From JBJXGE01 sp046154185 (GTDB lineage: Bacteria > Planctomycetota > UBA8108 > UBA1146 > JAJFFE01), in assembly GCA_046154185.1 (NCBI GenBank), contig JBJXGE010000004.1, positions 87,633 to 151,632 of the forward strand: a DNA stretch of 64,000 bases, written 5' to 3'. Below are positions 16,835 to 24,679 of the stretch, one piece after another. The notes beneath the pieces are model-generated. The model did no database searches, was not told the DNA's origin, and was given only the letters and a program-made list of their open reading frames with translations. The position numbers were made by a program, and so were the translations under genes. Each line of letters starts with the position of its first letter. The stretch's first letter is position 1.

Positions 16835-18243
16835 GCGATGTCGCTAGGCACATGAGTGGGGAACTCGTGAGCGGAGATCCGACGGCGCTTACCAACGGTG
16901 CGGCGATCGACACTCGTGCGCTCCGCGATGGCGAGTTGTTCTTTGCGTTGCCGGGATCACGTGTGCACGGCGCGAAGTTTGTTCCGCAAGCATGGCGGGT
17001 CGGCGCGGCGGCCGTTGTCGTGGATGAACTCGCGGCGCCGGAACTCGCGCCTTTGGCGCGTGCGACCGGCTTCGCGCTCATCGTCGTGCCGGACGGGCAA
17101 CGCGCGCTGGCGCGACTCGCTGAAGCCGTGCGGGCGGAGGAGCGCGATTCGTTGCCAGCGATCGCGATTACTGGGAGTGTCGGTAAGACGACGACCTGCG
17201 GCTACGCAGCGACGCTTCTCAGTGGCGTCGGCGTCGCACATCGACCGCCGAGTTCATTCAACAATCAGCTCGGCGTTCCGCTCACGATTTTGAGCGCGCC
17301 GGCTAAAGCCGACTATCTCGTTTGTGAAGTCGGAACGAACTCCGCTGGTGAAGTTTTTCGGCTCGCAAGCTGGGTGCGACCCAAAGTCGCGATAGTGACT
17401 GCCGTTGCTCCGGCGCATCTGCTCGGGTTCGGCACTCTCGACGCAATCGAGCTGGAGAAGCTTTCGATCCTCGATGCGCTCGAGCCGACCGGGAGCGGCT
17501 GGATTCCCGCCGATCTGGCGCTGCGACATCAATCGCTGCTGAGAAGTTGTCGCGCGCGAGTAAAAACGATCGGTGAAAACGGCGATCTCAGAGTTACGCC
17601 CGTCGACGGTGCGAACGACCCGGATTTCTACCAACTCAGCTACGCGGGGGCCACGCACGAGTTTCGTTGGCACGCGCCGTTTCGGCACTCGGTGCGAAAC
17701 TTGGAGGCGGCGCTCGCCGCGGGTCTCGGAGTCGGAGTCGCGATCGAAGCGCTGCTCGAGCGGGTCGGAATGCTCAGCAACGCGCCGCTGCGTGGCGATG
17801 TCGAACAACACGCGGGCGTCGAGTTCTTGCTCGATTGCTATAACGCCAGCCCCGCGTCGCTCGAATCCGCCATCGAGCGGCTCGAGACGGAACCCGCCAC
17901 CGGCCGCCGCGTGTGCGTCATCGGCACAATGGAAGAACTCGGCACCGAAGAACGCACTTGGCATCAGCGACTCGGAGAACGGCTCGCATCGCCGCGCGTC
18001 GATGCCGTGTACTTGCTCGGTCGCGGTCGCGATTGGTATCAGAGCGGACTGCGCGCGTGTGGGCGCGAAGGCGAGACGCTTGCAAATGATTCGTCGTCCG
18101 CGGAGCGGCTCGCCAGCGCTCTTCGGCCGGGCGATCGTGTGTTATTCAAGGCCTCGCGCCGAGAAGCTCTTGAGACGTTTGCCCAGCGAGTGGCCGGGCT
18201 CCTCGAAGCTCCGGTCGAGCATGCGACCTCGAGAAGGGGCTGA
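16816..18243 (+). CDS. murF: UDP-MurNAc-pentapeptide synthetase MurF
   Basis: MurF adds D-Ala-D-Ala to the tripeptide precursor in the cytoplasm. Motifs include the substrate-binding IDTRALRDGELFFALPG, P-loop GSVGKTT (120-126), the NNQLGVPLTIL stretch, CEVGTN, and LLDCYNASPASLESAI near the C-terminal domain. Length 475 aa is normal. The start ATG follows GGGGAAGG and overlaps murE. mraY and murD normally follow murF; here the next gene, five bases on, is ftsW. Confidence 0.95.
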   Translation: MRPRSLGDVARHMSGELVSGDPTALTNGAAIDTRALRDGELFFALPGSRVHGAKFVPQAWRVGAAAVVVDELAAPELAPLARATGFALIVVPDGQRALARLAEAVRAEERDSLPAIAITGSVGKTTTCGYAATLLSGVGVAHRPPSSFNNQLGVPLTILSAPAKADYLVCEVGTNSAGEVFRLASWVRPKVAIVTAVAPAHLLGFGTLDAIELEKLSILDALEPTGSGWIPADLALRHQSLLRSCRARVKTIGENGDLRVTPVDGANDPDFYQLSYAGATHEFRWHAPFRHSVRNLEAALAAGLGVGVAIEALLERVGMLSNAPLRGDVEQHAGVEFLLDCYNASPASLESAIERLETEPATGRRVCVIGTMEELGTEERTWHQRLGERLASPRVDAVYLLGRGRDWYQSGLRACGREGETLANDSSSAERLASALRPGDRVLFKASRREALETFAQRVAGLLEAPVEHATSRRG

Positions 18244-18248
18244 GCGAG

Positions 18249-19466
18249 TTGAGAGCCATCGCCAATACGGCGTTCAGTCCCGTGCGTTTCGAGTGGAGCG
18301 GTGTGCGACTGTCGCCGCCGGCGCGATTATTCGTGTCGGCGGTACTGGTGCTGTTGGCGATCGGACTCGTTGCGGTGCTCTCGGCGAGCAGCTACCGAGC
18401 CGGCATTCGTTATGGTGACCCCACGACGCTGCTGGTCAAGCAATGCCTTGGCGCGGCGCTCGGCGGGCTCGCGTTGGTGCTCGCCATGCATCTTCGACCC
18501 GAGTTTTGGCTGCGACTCAGCCCAGTTTTTTTTGGCGTGACTCTGGCGGCACTCGCAGCGACCTACGGCGGCATCGGTCTCGAACGCAATGACGCGCGTC
18601 GGTGGATCAATCTGGGCGGCTTCGTGTTGCAACCGACCGAGCTCGCGAAGCTCGCGATCCCGCTCTTGTTCGCGTGGCTCTTTCACAAGTACCCGTTTCT
18701 CCATTGGGATGCGCGGCAGTTTCGGAGCAGCGTGCTCCATGGCAGCGTCTGGCAAATTCGTTGGCGTGCCGAAAGGTGGCAGCGACTTGCGTTGCGCAGC
18801 GCGCAACTCGGAATTCTTGCGCTTGTGGTCGGCCTGATCGCAAAACAACCCGACTACGGTTCCGCATTCTTCGTCCTGACTTCGGGGCTCCTGATGTTGC
18901 TGCTGACCCGATTGCCGTGGCCGTATTTGGTGGCGGGTTTCACGGCTTGCGTGCCCGCCGCCATTTGGCTCTACAACGAACGAAAGGCCGAACTCACGCA
19001 ACGCCTCGATGGACTACTCAACCCGGAGCGAGTCGATCAGGTTTATCATTCGCTGCTCGCGATCGGCAGTGGCGGCTGGTTTGGGAAGGGCGTCGGTTTG
19101 GGGGATGAAAAGCGACTTTTTCTTCCCGAGGAGTACAACGACTTCATTTTTTCCGTGTTCGCCGAAGAGACCGGCTTTATCGGCGTCTGCGTTTTGGTGC
19201 TGCTCTTCAGCATCCTCTTGCAGAGCGGCTGGCGCATTGTGCGCGAATGTCCGCATCCCGCGTTACGCCTCCTCGGATTCGCGTTGGTGGTGAACCTTGT
19301 CGCGCAAGCGGTTGTCAATATCGCGGTCGCTACGGCGTCGGCGCCGACCAAAGGGATCGGACTGCCGTTCATCTCGCACGGTTCGTCGAGTTTGTGCGTG
19401 ATGTTGTTGGAAGTCGGAATCCTCCTGAGCATCGCGCGTGTGCGCGTGGCGAGGGATGCGAAGTGA
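18249..19466 (+). CDS. ftsW: FtsW peptidoglycan polymerase (SEDS family)
   Basis: A 405-aa polytopic membrane protein of the SEDS family, which polymerises lipid II. The sequence has the hydrophobic helices and conserved loops expected: DARRWINLGGFVLQPTELAKLAIP, KQPDYGSAFFVLTSGLLML, the periplasmic GGWFGKGVGLG followed by FLPEEYNDFIFSVFAEETGFIG, and KGIGLPFISHGSSSL near the end. Location in the dcw cluster next to murG points to FtsW rather than RodA. Start TTG 18249 has GGGG eight bases upstream. A stop/start overlap (GTGA) links it to murG. Confidence 0.92.
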   Translation: MRAIANTAFSPVRFEWSGVRLSPPARLFVSAVLVLLAIGLVAVLSASSYRAGIRYGDPTTLLVKQCLGAALGGLALVLAMHLRPEFWLRLSPVFFGVTLAALAATYGGIGLERNDARRWINLGGFVLQPTELAKLAIPLLFAWLFHKYPFLHWDARQFRSSVLHGSVWQIRWRAERWQRLALRSAQLGILALVVGLIAKQPDYGSAFFVLTSGLLMLLLTRLPWPYLVAGFTACVPAAIWLYNERKAELTQRLDGLLNPERVDQVYHSLLAIGSGGWFGKGVGLGDEKRLFLPEEYNDFIFSVFAEETGFIGVCVLVLLFSILLQSGWRIVRECPHPALRLLGFALVVNLVAQAVVNIAVATASAPTKGIGLPFISHGSSSLCVMLLEVGILLSIARVRVARDAK

Positions 19467-20587
19467 CGCCGCGCGTCGTCTACATGGCGGGCGGAGCGAG
19501 CGGTGGCCATCTTTATCCCGGCGTGGCGGTCGCGCGCGAATTGCAGGAACTGAGCGGGATCGAGACCCGCTTTTTGTGCCTGGGCTCCGCGCTCGAGCAA
19601 CAGATCATCTCGGCGCACGGATTTCGTTCCATCGCGATCCCAGAGTTGCGAACGAAGTCAGTGTCGAACGTCGGGCGGGCGTTGCGCGCGTTGCGTCGAC
19701 TCTTTGCGGCCGACGCGCCGCTCGCCGTGGTCGGACTCGGCGGTCGATCGAGTTTTCTGCCCGCGATCTTTGCGGCCTGGCGCGGTGTGCCGGTGTTCTT
19801 GTTCGAGCAGAATCGGATTCTCGGCAAGACCAATCGCTGGCTCTTGCGCTGGGCGACGCGCGTAATGTTGGCTTTCGATGAAACGCAAGGTCCGCGGCGA
19901 CTACGGCGTTGCGGAATTGTGCTCGGCTGTCCCGTGCGGCGCGAATTTCGCGCCAGCGACTTGCCGGCATCCGACACCGTCATCGAGCTCCTCGTGCTCG
20001 GTGGCAGCCAAGGCGCTGAAGATCTCAATCGTCTGTTGGCCGCCGCAGTCCCGACGGCGCCGGCGGACCTGCGCGCGCGTTTACACATCACGCACATGAC
20101 TGGGGCCGAGAAAGGCGGCGAACTGACCGCCGCGTATCGCGCCGCCAACATTTCGGCGGACGTTACGAGCTACGACGAACAACTCGCCAGTCGCCTGCAT
20201 CGGGCGCATTTCGTCGTCGCGCGGGCGGGCGGTTCGACCGTCGCGGAATTGTGTGCGGTGGGGCGTGGCGCGCTTCTCGTTCCGTATCCGCACCACCGCG
20301 ATCGTCAACAGTTTCTTAACGCCGACGTGATGGTCGCCGCTGGTGCCGCGTGCATCGCGAACACGCGCGCCGAAGAGTTCGCTCCGCTCTTGTGGAACTC
20401 TATTGGAAGCAGCAGAATTCGCGCAGAACAAGCCAAACGAGCTAGTGCATTGGGGAAGTGCCGCGCCGCTCGCAACACCGCGTTCGTCATTGCAACTCAC
20501 CTCGAGATGTTGCCGGCAAGCGAGGCCTCGGAACTTTCTGACGCAGAAGGACCGCTCGCGAGTCGCGCTGCTTGCCGCGGAGGATGA
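19463..20587 (+). CDS. murG: UDP-GlcNAc:lipid I GlcNAc-transferase (MurG)
   Basis: MurG makes lipid II at the inner face of the membrane. From GTG 19463 (374 aa), it shows the N-terminal glycine loop GGASGGHLYPG, the GLGGRSSFLPAIFAA and FLFEQNRILGKTNRWL blocks, LVLGGSQGAEDLN in the second Rossmann domain, and the UDP-GlcNAc-binding ARAGGSTVAELCAVGRGALLVPYPHHRDRQQFLNA. The frame is open upstream inside ftsW, but the glycine loop lies ten residues after this GTG, so this start is favoured. The last ~35 residues are Ala/Ser-rich and less typical. Confidence 0.93.
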   Translation: MTPRVVYMAGGASGGHLYPGVAVARELQELSGIETRFLCLGSALEQQIISAHGFRSIAIPELRTKSVSNVGRALRALRRLFAADAPLAVVGLGGRSSFLPAIFAAWRGVPVFLFEQNRILGKTNRWLLRWATRVMLAFDETQGPRRLRRCGIVLGCPVRREFRASDLPASDTVIELLVLGGSQGAEDLNRLLAAAVPTAPADLRARLHITHMTGAEKGGELTAAYRAANISADVTSYDEQLASRLHRAHFVVARAGGSTVAELCAVGRGALLVPYPHHRDRQQFLNADVMVAAGAACIANTRAEEFAPLLWNSIGSSRIRAEQAKRASALGKCRAARNTAFVIATHLEMLPASEASELSDAEGPLASRAACRGG

Positions 20588-20635
20588 AGAATCCAGCGTG
20601 CGCGAACTCGTGCGAGCCCGCGAGCAGCAGCCGAT

Positions 20636-21106
20636 GTGAACGGGTGGATGCGTTTTATGTTGAATCTCATGAGGGCGGTCAGAATTGGTCGGTGGATGCT
20701 TTGCCTCTTCGTTTGCATTGCGGGCTTGAGTTTGTTGCGGCGAAATCTCGTCGACTTACCTTTCGAAGCACCGTATGGCGACGAACTCGTGCAATCCGAG
20801 AACCGAGTACGAGGTCGCTGGAGTCCCGTCGCGCCTCCGTCGATTCGGTTAATCCAGCCCGAAGTAGAAGTTACCGACGAAATACCGCCCGCGCCCGACA
20901 ACGATCGAACGATCGCGGCCGCGCCCGAAACCGTGGCGTATCGAGTGCAGCCGCGCGACAGCTATTGGCGCATCGCGCGCAAGCTGCTCGGCCGCGGCGA
21001 GCTTTGGCCGCAGATTCAAGAGCTCAATCCCAGTGTTTCCGAAAAGCGATTGCGAGCCGGCATGCAAATTCGAGTGCCCGCCGGGCATTCCGAAAGGCTG
21101 CAGTGA
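20636..21106 (+). CDS. Single-pass membrane protein with C-terminal LysM domain
   Basis: A 156-aa protein with a basic N-terminus, one membrane helix (about 17-36, IGRWMLCLFVCIAGLSLL), a Pro-rich linker and a LysM domain at about 101-149 (YRVQPRDSYWRIARKLLGRG ending in RAGMQIRVP). LysM binds the GlcNAc-MurNAc backbone, so the protein probably holds onto septal or lateral peptidoglycan. It lies between murG and murC, which supports a role in the same process. The start could be GTG 20636 or a later ATG (20648 or 20657); none has a clear ribosome site. Confidence 0.8.
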   Translation: MNGWMRFMLNLMRAVRIGRWMLCLFVCIAGLSLLRRNLVDLPFEAPYGDELVQSENRVRGRWSPVAPPSIRLIQPEVEVTDEIPPAPDNDRTIAAAPETVAYRVQPRDSYWRIARKLLGRGELWPQIQELNPSVSEKRLRAGMQIRVPAGHSERLQ

Positions 21107-21107
21107 G

Positions 21108-22532
21108 ATGATCGCGCAAAGTCCTCGGAGCGTACACATCGTCGGTGTCGGTGGTTCCGCCTTGAGTGGATTGGCGCGCATATTGTCGGCGCGCGGCGTT
21201 GAGGTGACCGGATCCGATGGCGAGGAGAGCGCGATCTTGCAGGCGCTCCGTGGTAAGGGCTTTCACATTGCGGCGGGGCATCGAGCCGAGAATCTGCCGG
21301 GCGCCGCCGAAGCCGTTGTCTACTCCGCCGCGGTTCCCGAAGACAATCCCGAGCTGAAGGAAGCGCGCCGCCGCGGCTTGCCGACTCGCTGCTACGCCGA
21401 TTTTCTCGGCCAGTTGCTGATGGAGAAACGCGCCATCGCCGTGGCCGGCACACACGGAAAGACTTCGACGGTCGGCATGTTGGCGTCCATCTTCCTTGCC
21501 GCCGGCCGCGACCCGAGCGTACTCATGGGGGGCTACCATCCGGGGCTTCAGAGTAATTGTCGCGCGGGCGCCGAGCAGGAGTTTTTGGTAGAGGCGTGCG
21601 AGTTCAATCGCTCGTTCCTCGCGTTTCATCCGTGGGCCGGAATTGTCACGAACATCGAACTCGATCATCCGGATGTCTATCCCGACGAGTCGACGTTGGC
21701 GGCTGCGTTCGGCGATTTCCTCAAAGGCTTCCGACCGACGGCCGAGGGTCTCGCGCCCTTCGTCGTCATCAATCCCGAGCGCACAGCACTGCTCGATGGT
21801 CGCGTACCCGCGCATGTGCGGTGCGTGCGATTTGGCGAGTCAGCCGAATGCGAGTGGCGGCTGCGCGACGTCGTTCTCGGCCCACGGCCCTCGTTCACCG
21901 CATTGCGGCATGGCGTGCCGTGGGCACGGCTCGAGTTGCGCGTGGCAGGTCGGCACAATGTCTTGAACGCGCTCGCGGCGGTCGCGTTGTGTGGCGAACT
22001 CGAAGCGAGTTTGGATTTGGGGCTCACCGCGGACGCGGTGCGCGCTGGACTATTGGAGTTTCCGGGCGTCGAACGTCGCTTCACGCATCGCGGGCATTGT
22101 CGTGGCGTCGACCTGATTGATGACTACGCGCACCACCCGACCGAAGTCGCGTGCACGTTGGCAGCGGCGCGCGAGGTCTATCCTGGTCGGCGCGTATGGG
22201 CGGTGTTCCAGGCGCATCAGTTCGGCCGACTGCAGGCGTACTTTGCCGGCTTTGGCGCCGCCTTGGGCGCGGCGGACGAGGTATTGCTGCTGCCCGTGTA
22301 CTCAGTGCGGGAATGCGCCGAGAATTTCGCGGAGCTGGAGTTGCTGGAGCGATTGCGCGACACGTTGGTCGCGGGCGGCGGACGCGCACGACTCGCGTCT
22401 TCCTTGAGCGGCGCGGAGATCGAGCTTTCCGCGCAACTGCGCGCAGGCGATGTCTGTGTGGTGCTGGGCGCGGGCGATGCGTTTCGCTTGACCGCCGCGC
22501 TTCGACAACGGCTAGAAACCGCAACGGGGTAA
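21108..22532 (+). CDS. murC: UDP-MurNAc:L-Ala ligase MurC
   Basis: MurC adds L-Ala to UDP-MurNAc. From ATG 21108 (474 aa) the protein shows VHIVGVGGSALSGLARI, SDGEE, VVYSAAVPEDNPELKEA, P-loop GTHGKTST, EACEFNRSFLAFHP, TNIELDHPD and YAHHPTEV, all standard for MurC and Mpl-type ligases. The first gene partner is the LysM protein, one base upstream of the ATG; murB follows. An earlier in-frame start at 21033 would overlap the LysM gene by 74 bases and add nothing conserved. Confidence 0.95.
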   Translation: MIAQSPRSVHIVGVGGSALSGLARILSARGVEVTGSDGEESAILQALRGKGFHIAAGHRAENLPGAAEAVVYSAAVPEDNPELKEARRRGLPTRCYADFLGQLLMEKRAIAVAGTHGKTSTVGMLASIFLAAGRDPSVLMGGYHPGLQSNCRAGAEQEFLVEACEFNRSFLAFHPWAGIVTNIELDHPDVYPDESTLAAAFGDFLKGFRPTAEGLAPFVVINPERTALLDGRVPAHVRCVRFGESAECEWRLRDVVLGPRPSFTALRHGVPWARLELRVAGRHNVLNALAAVALCGELEASLDLGLTADAVRAGLLEFPGVERRFTHRGHCRGVDLIDDYAHHPTEVACTLAAAREVYPGRRVWAVFQAHQFGRLQAYFAGFGAALGAADEVLLLPVYSVRECAENFAELELLERLRDTLVAGGGRARLASSLSGAEIELSAQLRAGDVCVVLGAGDAFRLTAALRQRLETATG

Positions 22533-22583
22533 CGCGGCCCGGCGCCGCCAGGTCGCCGGCTTCGCCAACGGAACTCGAACTCT

Positions 22584-23480
22584 ATGATGCGACAGAATGT
22601 CGATCTCAGTTCGCGAACGTCGTTTCGCATCGGCGGAGTCGCACGGCTTTTCGCGACGCCGACCGATTCGCAACAATTGCAGCATTTGCTGCTCGACGCG
22701 CGCGGACGCGGACTGCCAGTCTTCATCTTGGGCGGCGGCACGAACACGCTTATCCACGACGGTGTCTACGATGGACTCGTCATTTGCACACGAGCGCTGA
22801 CGGCCATCTCGTTCGACTCGGAGACTTTTCGTTTGCGCGCCGAAGCCGGCGTACCCTTGAGTCAAGTAATTCGCGTTGCGATCGAGCAAGGTGCCGCGGG
22901 GCTCGAGGCTTTCACGGGGATCCCTGGCACTATCGGCGGCGCGGTCTACGGCAACGCGGGCGGCGCTGGATTGTGGATCGATCGCGTTGTTCGTTCGCTC
23001 GAAGTGATCGATGCGGAATGCGAGCGCCGCTGGATCGCTGCGGAGGAATGCGACTGGCGTTACCGATCGTCAGGACTCGCGCAGAAGGTTGTCGCGACCG
23101 TCGAGCTGCAGCTCGCGCGCGGCGTCCGGGCCGAGTTGCGTGATCGCGCGCGCTCTGTCTATGACCGCAAACGTGCAACGCAACCGCTCTCGGCGCGGAG
23201 CGCCGGATGCGTGTTTCGCAATCCCGGCGCGGCAAACTCGGTAAGGACCGGCGAAAGCGCCGGGGCGCTCATCGAGCGCGCGGGGTTGAAAGGGATTCGG
23301 GTCGGCGGGGCCGCAGTGTCGAACTTGCACGCGAACTTCATCGTCAATGAGACCAACGCGTCCGCGCAAAACGTGTTGGAACTAGTGCACCTGGTTCAGC
23401 AACAAGTGCGCGAGCGCTTGGGCGTGGAACTCGAACGGGAGATCATCTCGCCATGTCCGAGCGGCGGGTGGAGTCGATGA
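22584..23480 (+). CDS. murB: UDP-N-acetylenolpyruvoylglucosamine reductase MurB
   Basis: MurB reduces the enolpyruvyl group to make UDP-MurNAc, using FAD and NADPH. The protein has the FAD-binding TSFRIGGVARLFATPTD and FILGGGTNTLIHD, then GLEAFTGIPGTIGGAVYGNAG, WRYRSSGL and SAGCVFRNPG. The Cys in the last motif stands where E. coli MurB has the proton-donating Ser229; Cys occurs there in other bacteria as well. The 298-aa length and the lack of the extra loop fit a type II enzyme. It is followed, with 28 bases of overlap, by the ftsQ-like gene. Confidence 0.95.
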   Translation: MMRQNVDLSSRTSFRIGGVARLFATPTDSQQLQHLLLDARGRGLPVFILGGGTNTLIHDGVYDGLVICTRALTAISFDSETFRLRAEAGVPLSQVIRVAIEQGAAGLEAFTGIPGTIGGAVYGNAGGAGLWIDRVVRSLEVIDAECERRWIAAEECDWRYRSSGLAQKVVATVELQLARGVRAELRDRARSVYDRKRATQPLSARSAGCVFRNPGAANSVRTGESAGALIERAGLKGIRVGGAAVSNLHANFIVNETNASAQNVLELVHLVQQQVRERLGVELEREIISPCPSGGWSR

Positions 23481-24280
23481 AGACCACTAGTTGGCTCGTG
23501 CTCATTCTCGTCTCGTCGACGTTGATCACGGGTTCGTGGTGGGCCCGCGCTGCCGTCGAAGAAAGTGTGGCCGCCTACTCGGGTGCGTGGAGCTTCGAAA
23601 TGGGCGAGCTGCCGCCATGGCTTCCGGTCGGCTTTCAAGGACAGCTCGCGCAACTCAAGGAAATCCCGCAACTCGTCCCGCTGCGAAGCGCGCGCTGGCG
23701 CGAGTTGTGCACGATTGCGATGTCGGCGAATCCGTGGGTCGAGCGAGTGCTCGCGCTCGAGCGGCAAGGATTGTGCGTCGAGTTCGAAGCGCAACTCGCG
23801 CGACCGGTCGTTGCCTTGCGTTTGCGCGAGCACTTTGCGCTCGTCGACGCCGAACGCCGCATTATCGACTTGCAACCGGGCTTCGAGCTCGATCCAGCTT
23901 GGGGTATTCCGTATTACTCGCCGCTCTCGGCGCCGCCGCGTGTCGCTCCAGGCGATCGACTCGAGCACGAGGAGTTCGTCGAGTTGCTGGCGCTCGTCCA
24001 GGCGTTACGCGGCGCGAGAGCGTTTGAGCTCTGGAGCGATCGATTGCCCGAAGTCCGGGCGCGGCTCGAGGCCGACGGCAGCTTGCTTTGGTATCTGTGT
24101 TGCTCGACCGGTATGGAAGCCGCCTGGGGGCGATCGCCCGGCTCACGGCGAATTTGTCCGTTGTCGGTGTCGACGAAAATCAAAAACCTCTCGGAGTTAA
24201 TGTCGAATTGGGACCGGCTCAACGGGGTCAGGCTGGTAAGTCTGTATCAAGAACCGCGCGCGCTCGTCGTAGTGCGGTAG
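23453..24280 (+). CDS. ftsQ: FtsQ/DivIB-like cell-division membrane protein
   Basis: A 275-aa protein with one N-terminal membrane helix (TTSWLVLILVSSTLITGSWW) and an extracytoplasmic part in which NPWVERVLALERQGLCVEFEAQLARPVVALRL...ALVDAERRII resembles the POTRA-to-beta transition of FtsQ (WVkxvxVxRxxPxxLxVxvxERxPvA). This and its place right after murB, where ftsQ normally sits, support the name; overall similarity is low. The start could also be ATG 23477. In many bacteria ftsA and ftsZ follow; here neither does. Confidence 0.7.
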   Translation: MSERRVESMKTTSWLVLILVSSTLITGSWWARAAVEESVAAYSGAWSFEMGELPPWLPVGFQGQLAQLKEIPQLVPLRSARWRELCTIAMSANPWVERVLALERQGLCVEFEAQLARPVVALRLREHFALVDAERRIIDLQPGFELDPAWGIPYYSPLSAPPRVAPGDRLEHEEFVELLALVQALRGARAFELWSDRLPEVRARLEADGSLLWYLCCSTGMEAAWGRSPGSRRICPLSVSTKIKNLSELMSNWDRLNGVRLVSLYQEPRALVVVR

Positions 24281-24429
24281 CGGGGGTGGTCGGTCCATTC
24301 GTTCGACCGCTTGCTTCGTCGAATTCCGTCAGTACTGGCACTCGCCGCGCGCGGTCGGTATCTTGAGAAACTCTTGAGTGAATGGTGGTGTGGTGCAGCT
24401 GCACGAAGTGCAACGCCGGAATCTCCAGA

Positions 24430-24675
24430 ATGACAGGCATGGCGGTGAGTAATCGCTACCGTCGCATGTTCGGCGAAGTCGCTCAGGACCTAGGCTTCGT
24501 GACGAGCCAACAGGTTGAAGCAGCGTTGCAGTTGCAAGCGCGCCGTCGGGCCGCGGGAAAAGAGGAGAAACTGCTCGGCCAGTTGCTTCTCGAGCTCGGT
24601 TTCATCACAACCGTGCAAATCCAGCGGGTCGTTGAGATCCTGTTCCCTCCCGCCAAAGATGTAGAGGTAGGTTAG
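24430..24675 (+). CDS. Short MshEN/GspE-N-like helical protein
   Basis: An 81-aa protein (ATG 24430; ATG 24439 is also possible) made mostly of a two-helix repeat: GEVAQDLGFVTSQQVEAALQLQ and LGQLLLELGFITTVQIQRVVEIL. This LG-x-LL-x-x-G-hydrophobic-T-x-x-Q pattern is the half-motif of the MshEN / GspE N-terminal domains, which in other proteins bind c-di-GMP or partner with secretion proteins. The key Arg residues of c-di-GMP-binding MshEN (RLG..L) are not complete here. Three further proteins in this window carry the same pattern. The stop is four bases before the next gene, so both are probably one unit. Confidence 0.65.
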   Translation: MTGMAVSNRYRRMFGEVAQDLGFVTSQQVEAALQLQARRRAAGKEEKLLGQLLLELGFITTVQIQRVVEILFPPAKDVEVG

Positions 24676-24679
24676 TCGT

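Noticed and set aside
22151..23143. Plus-strand frame of 330 aa across murC and murB
   Set aside because: Arg-rich out-of-frame reading of two well-recognised genes.
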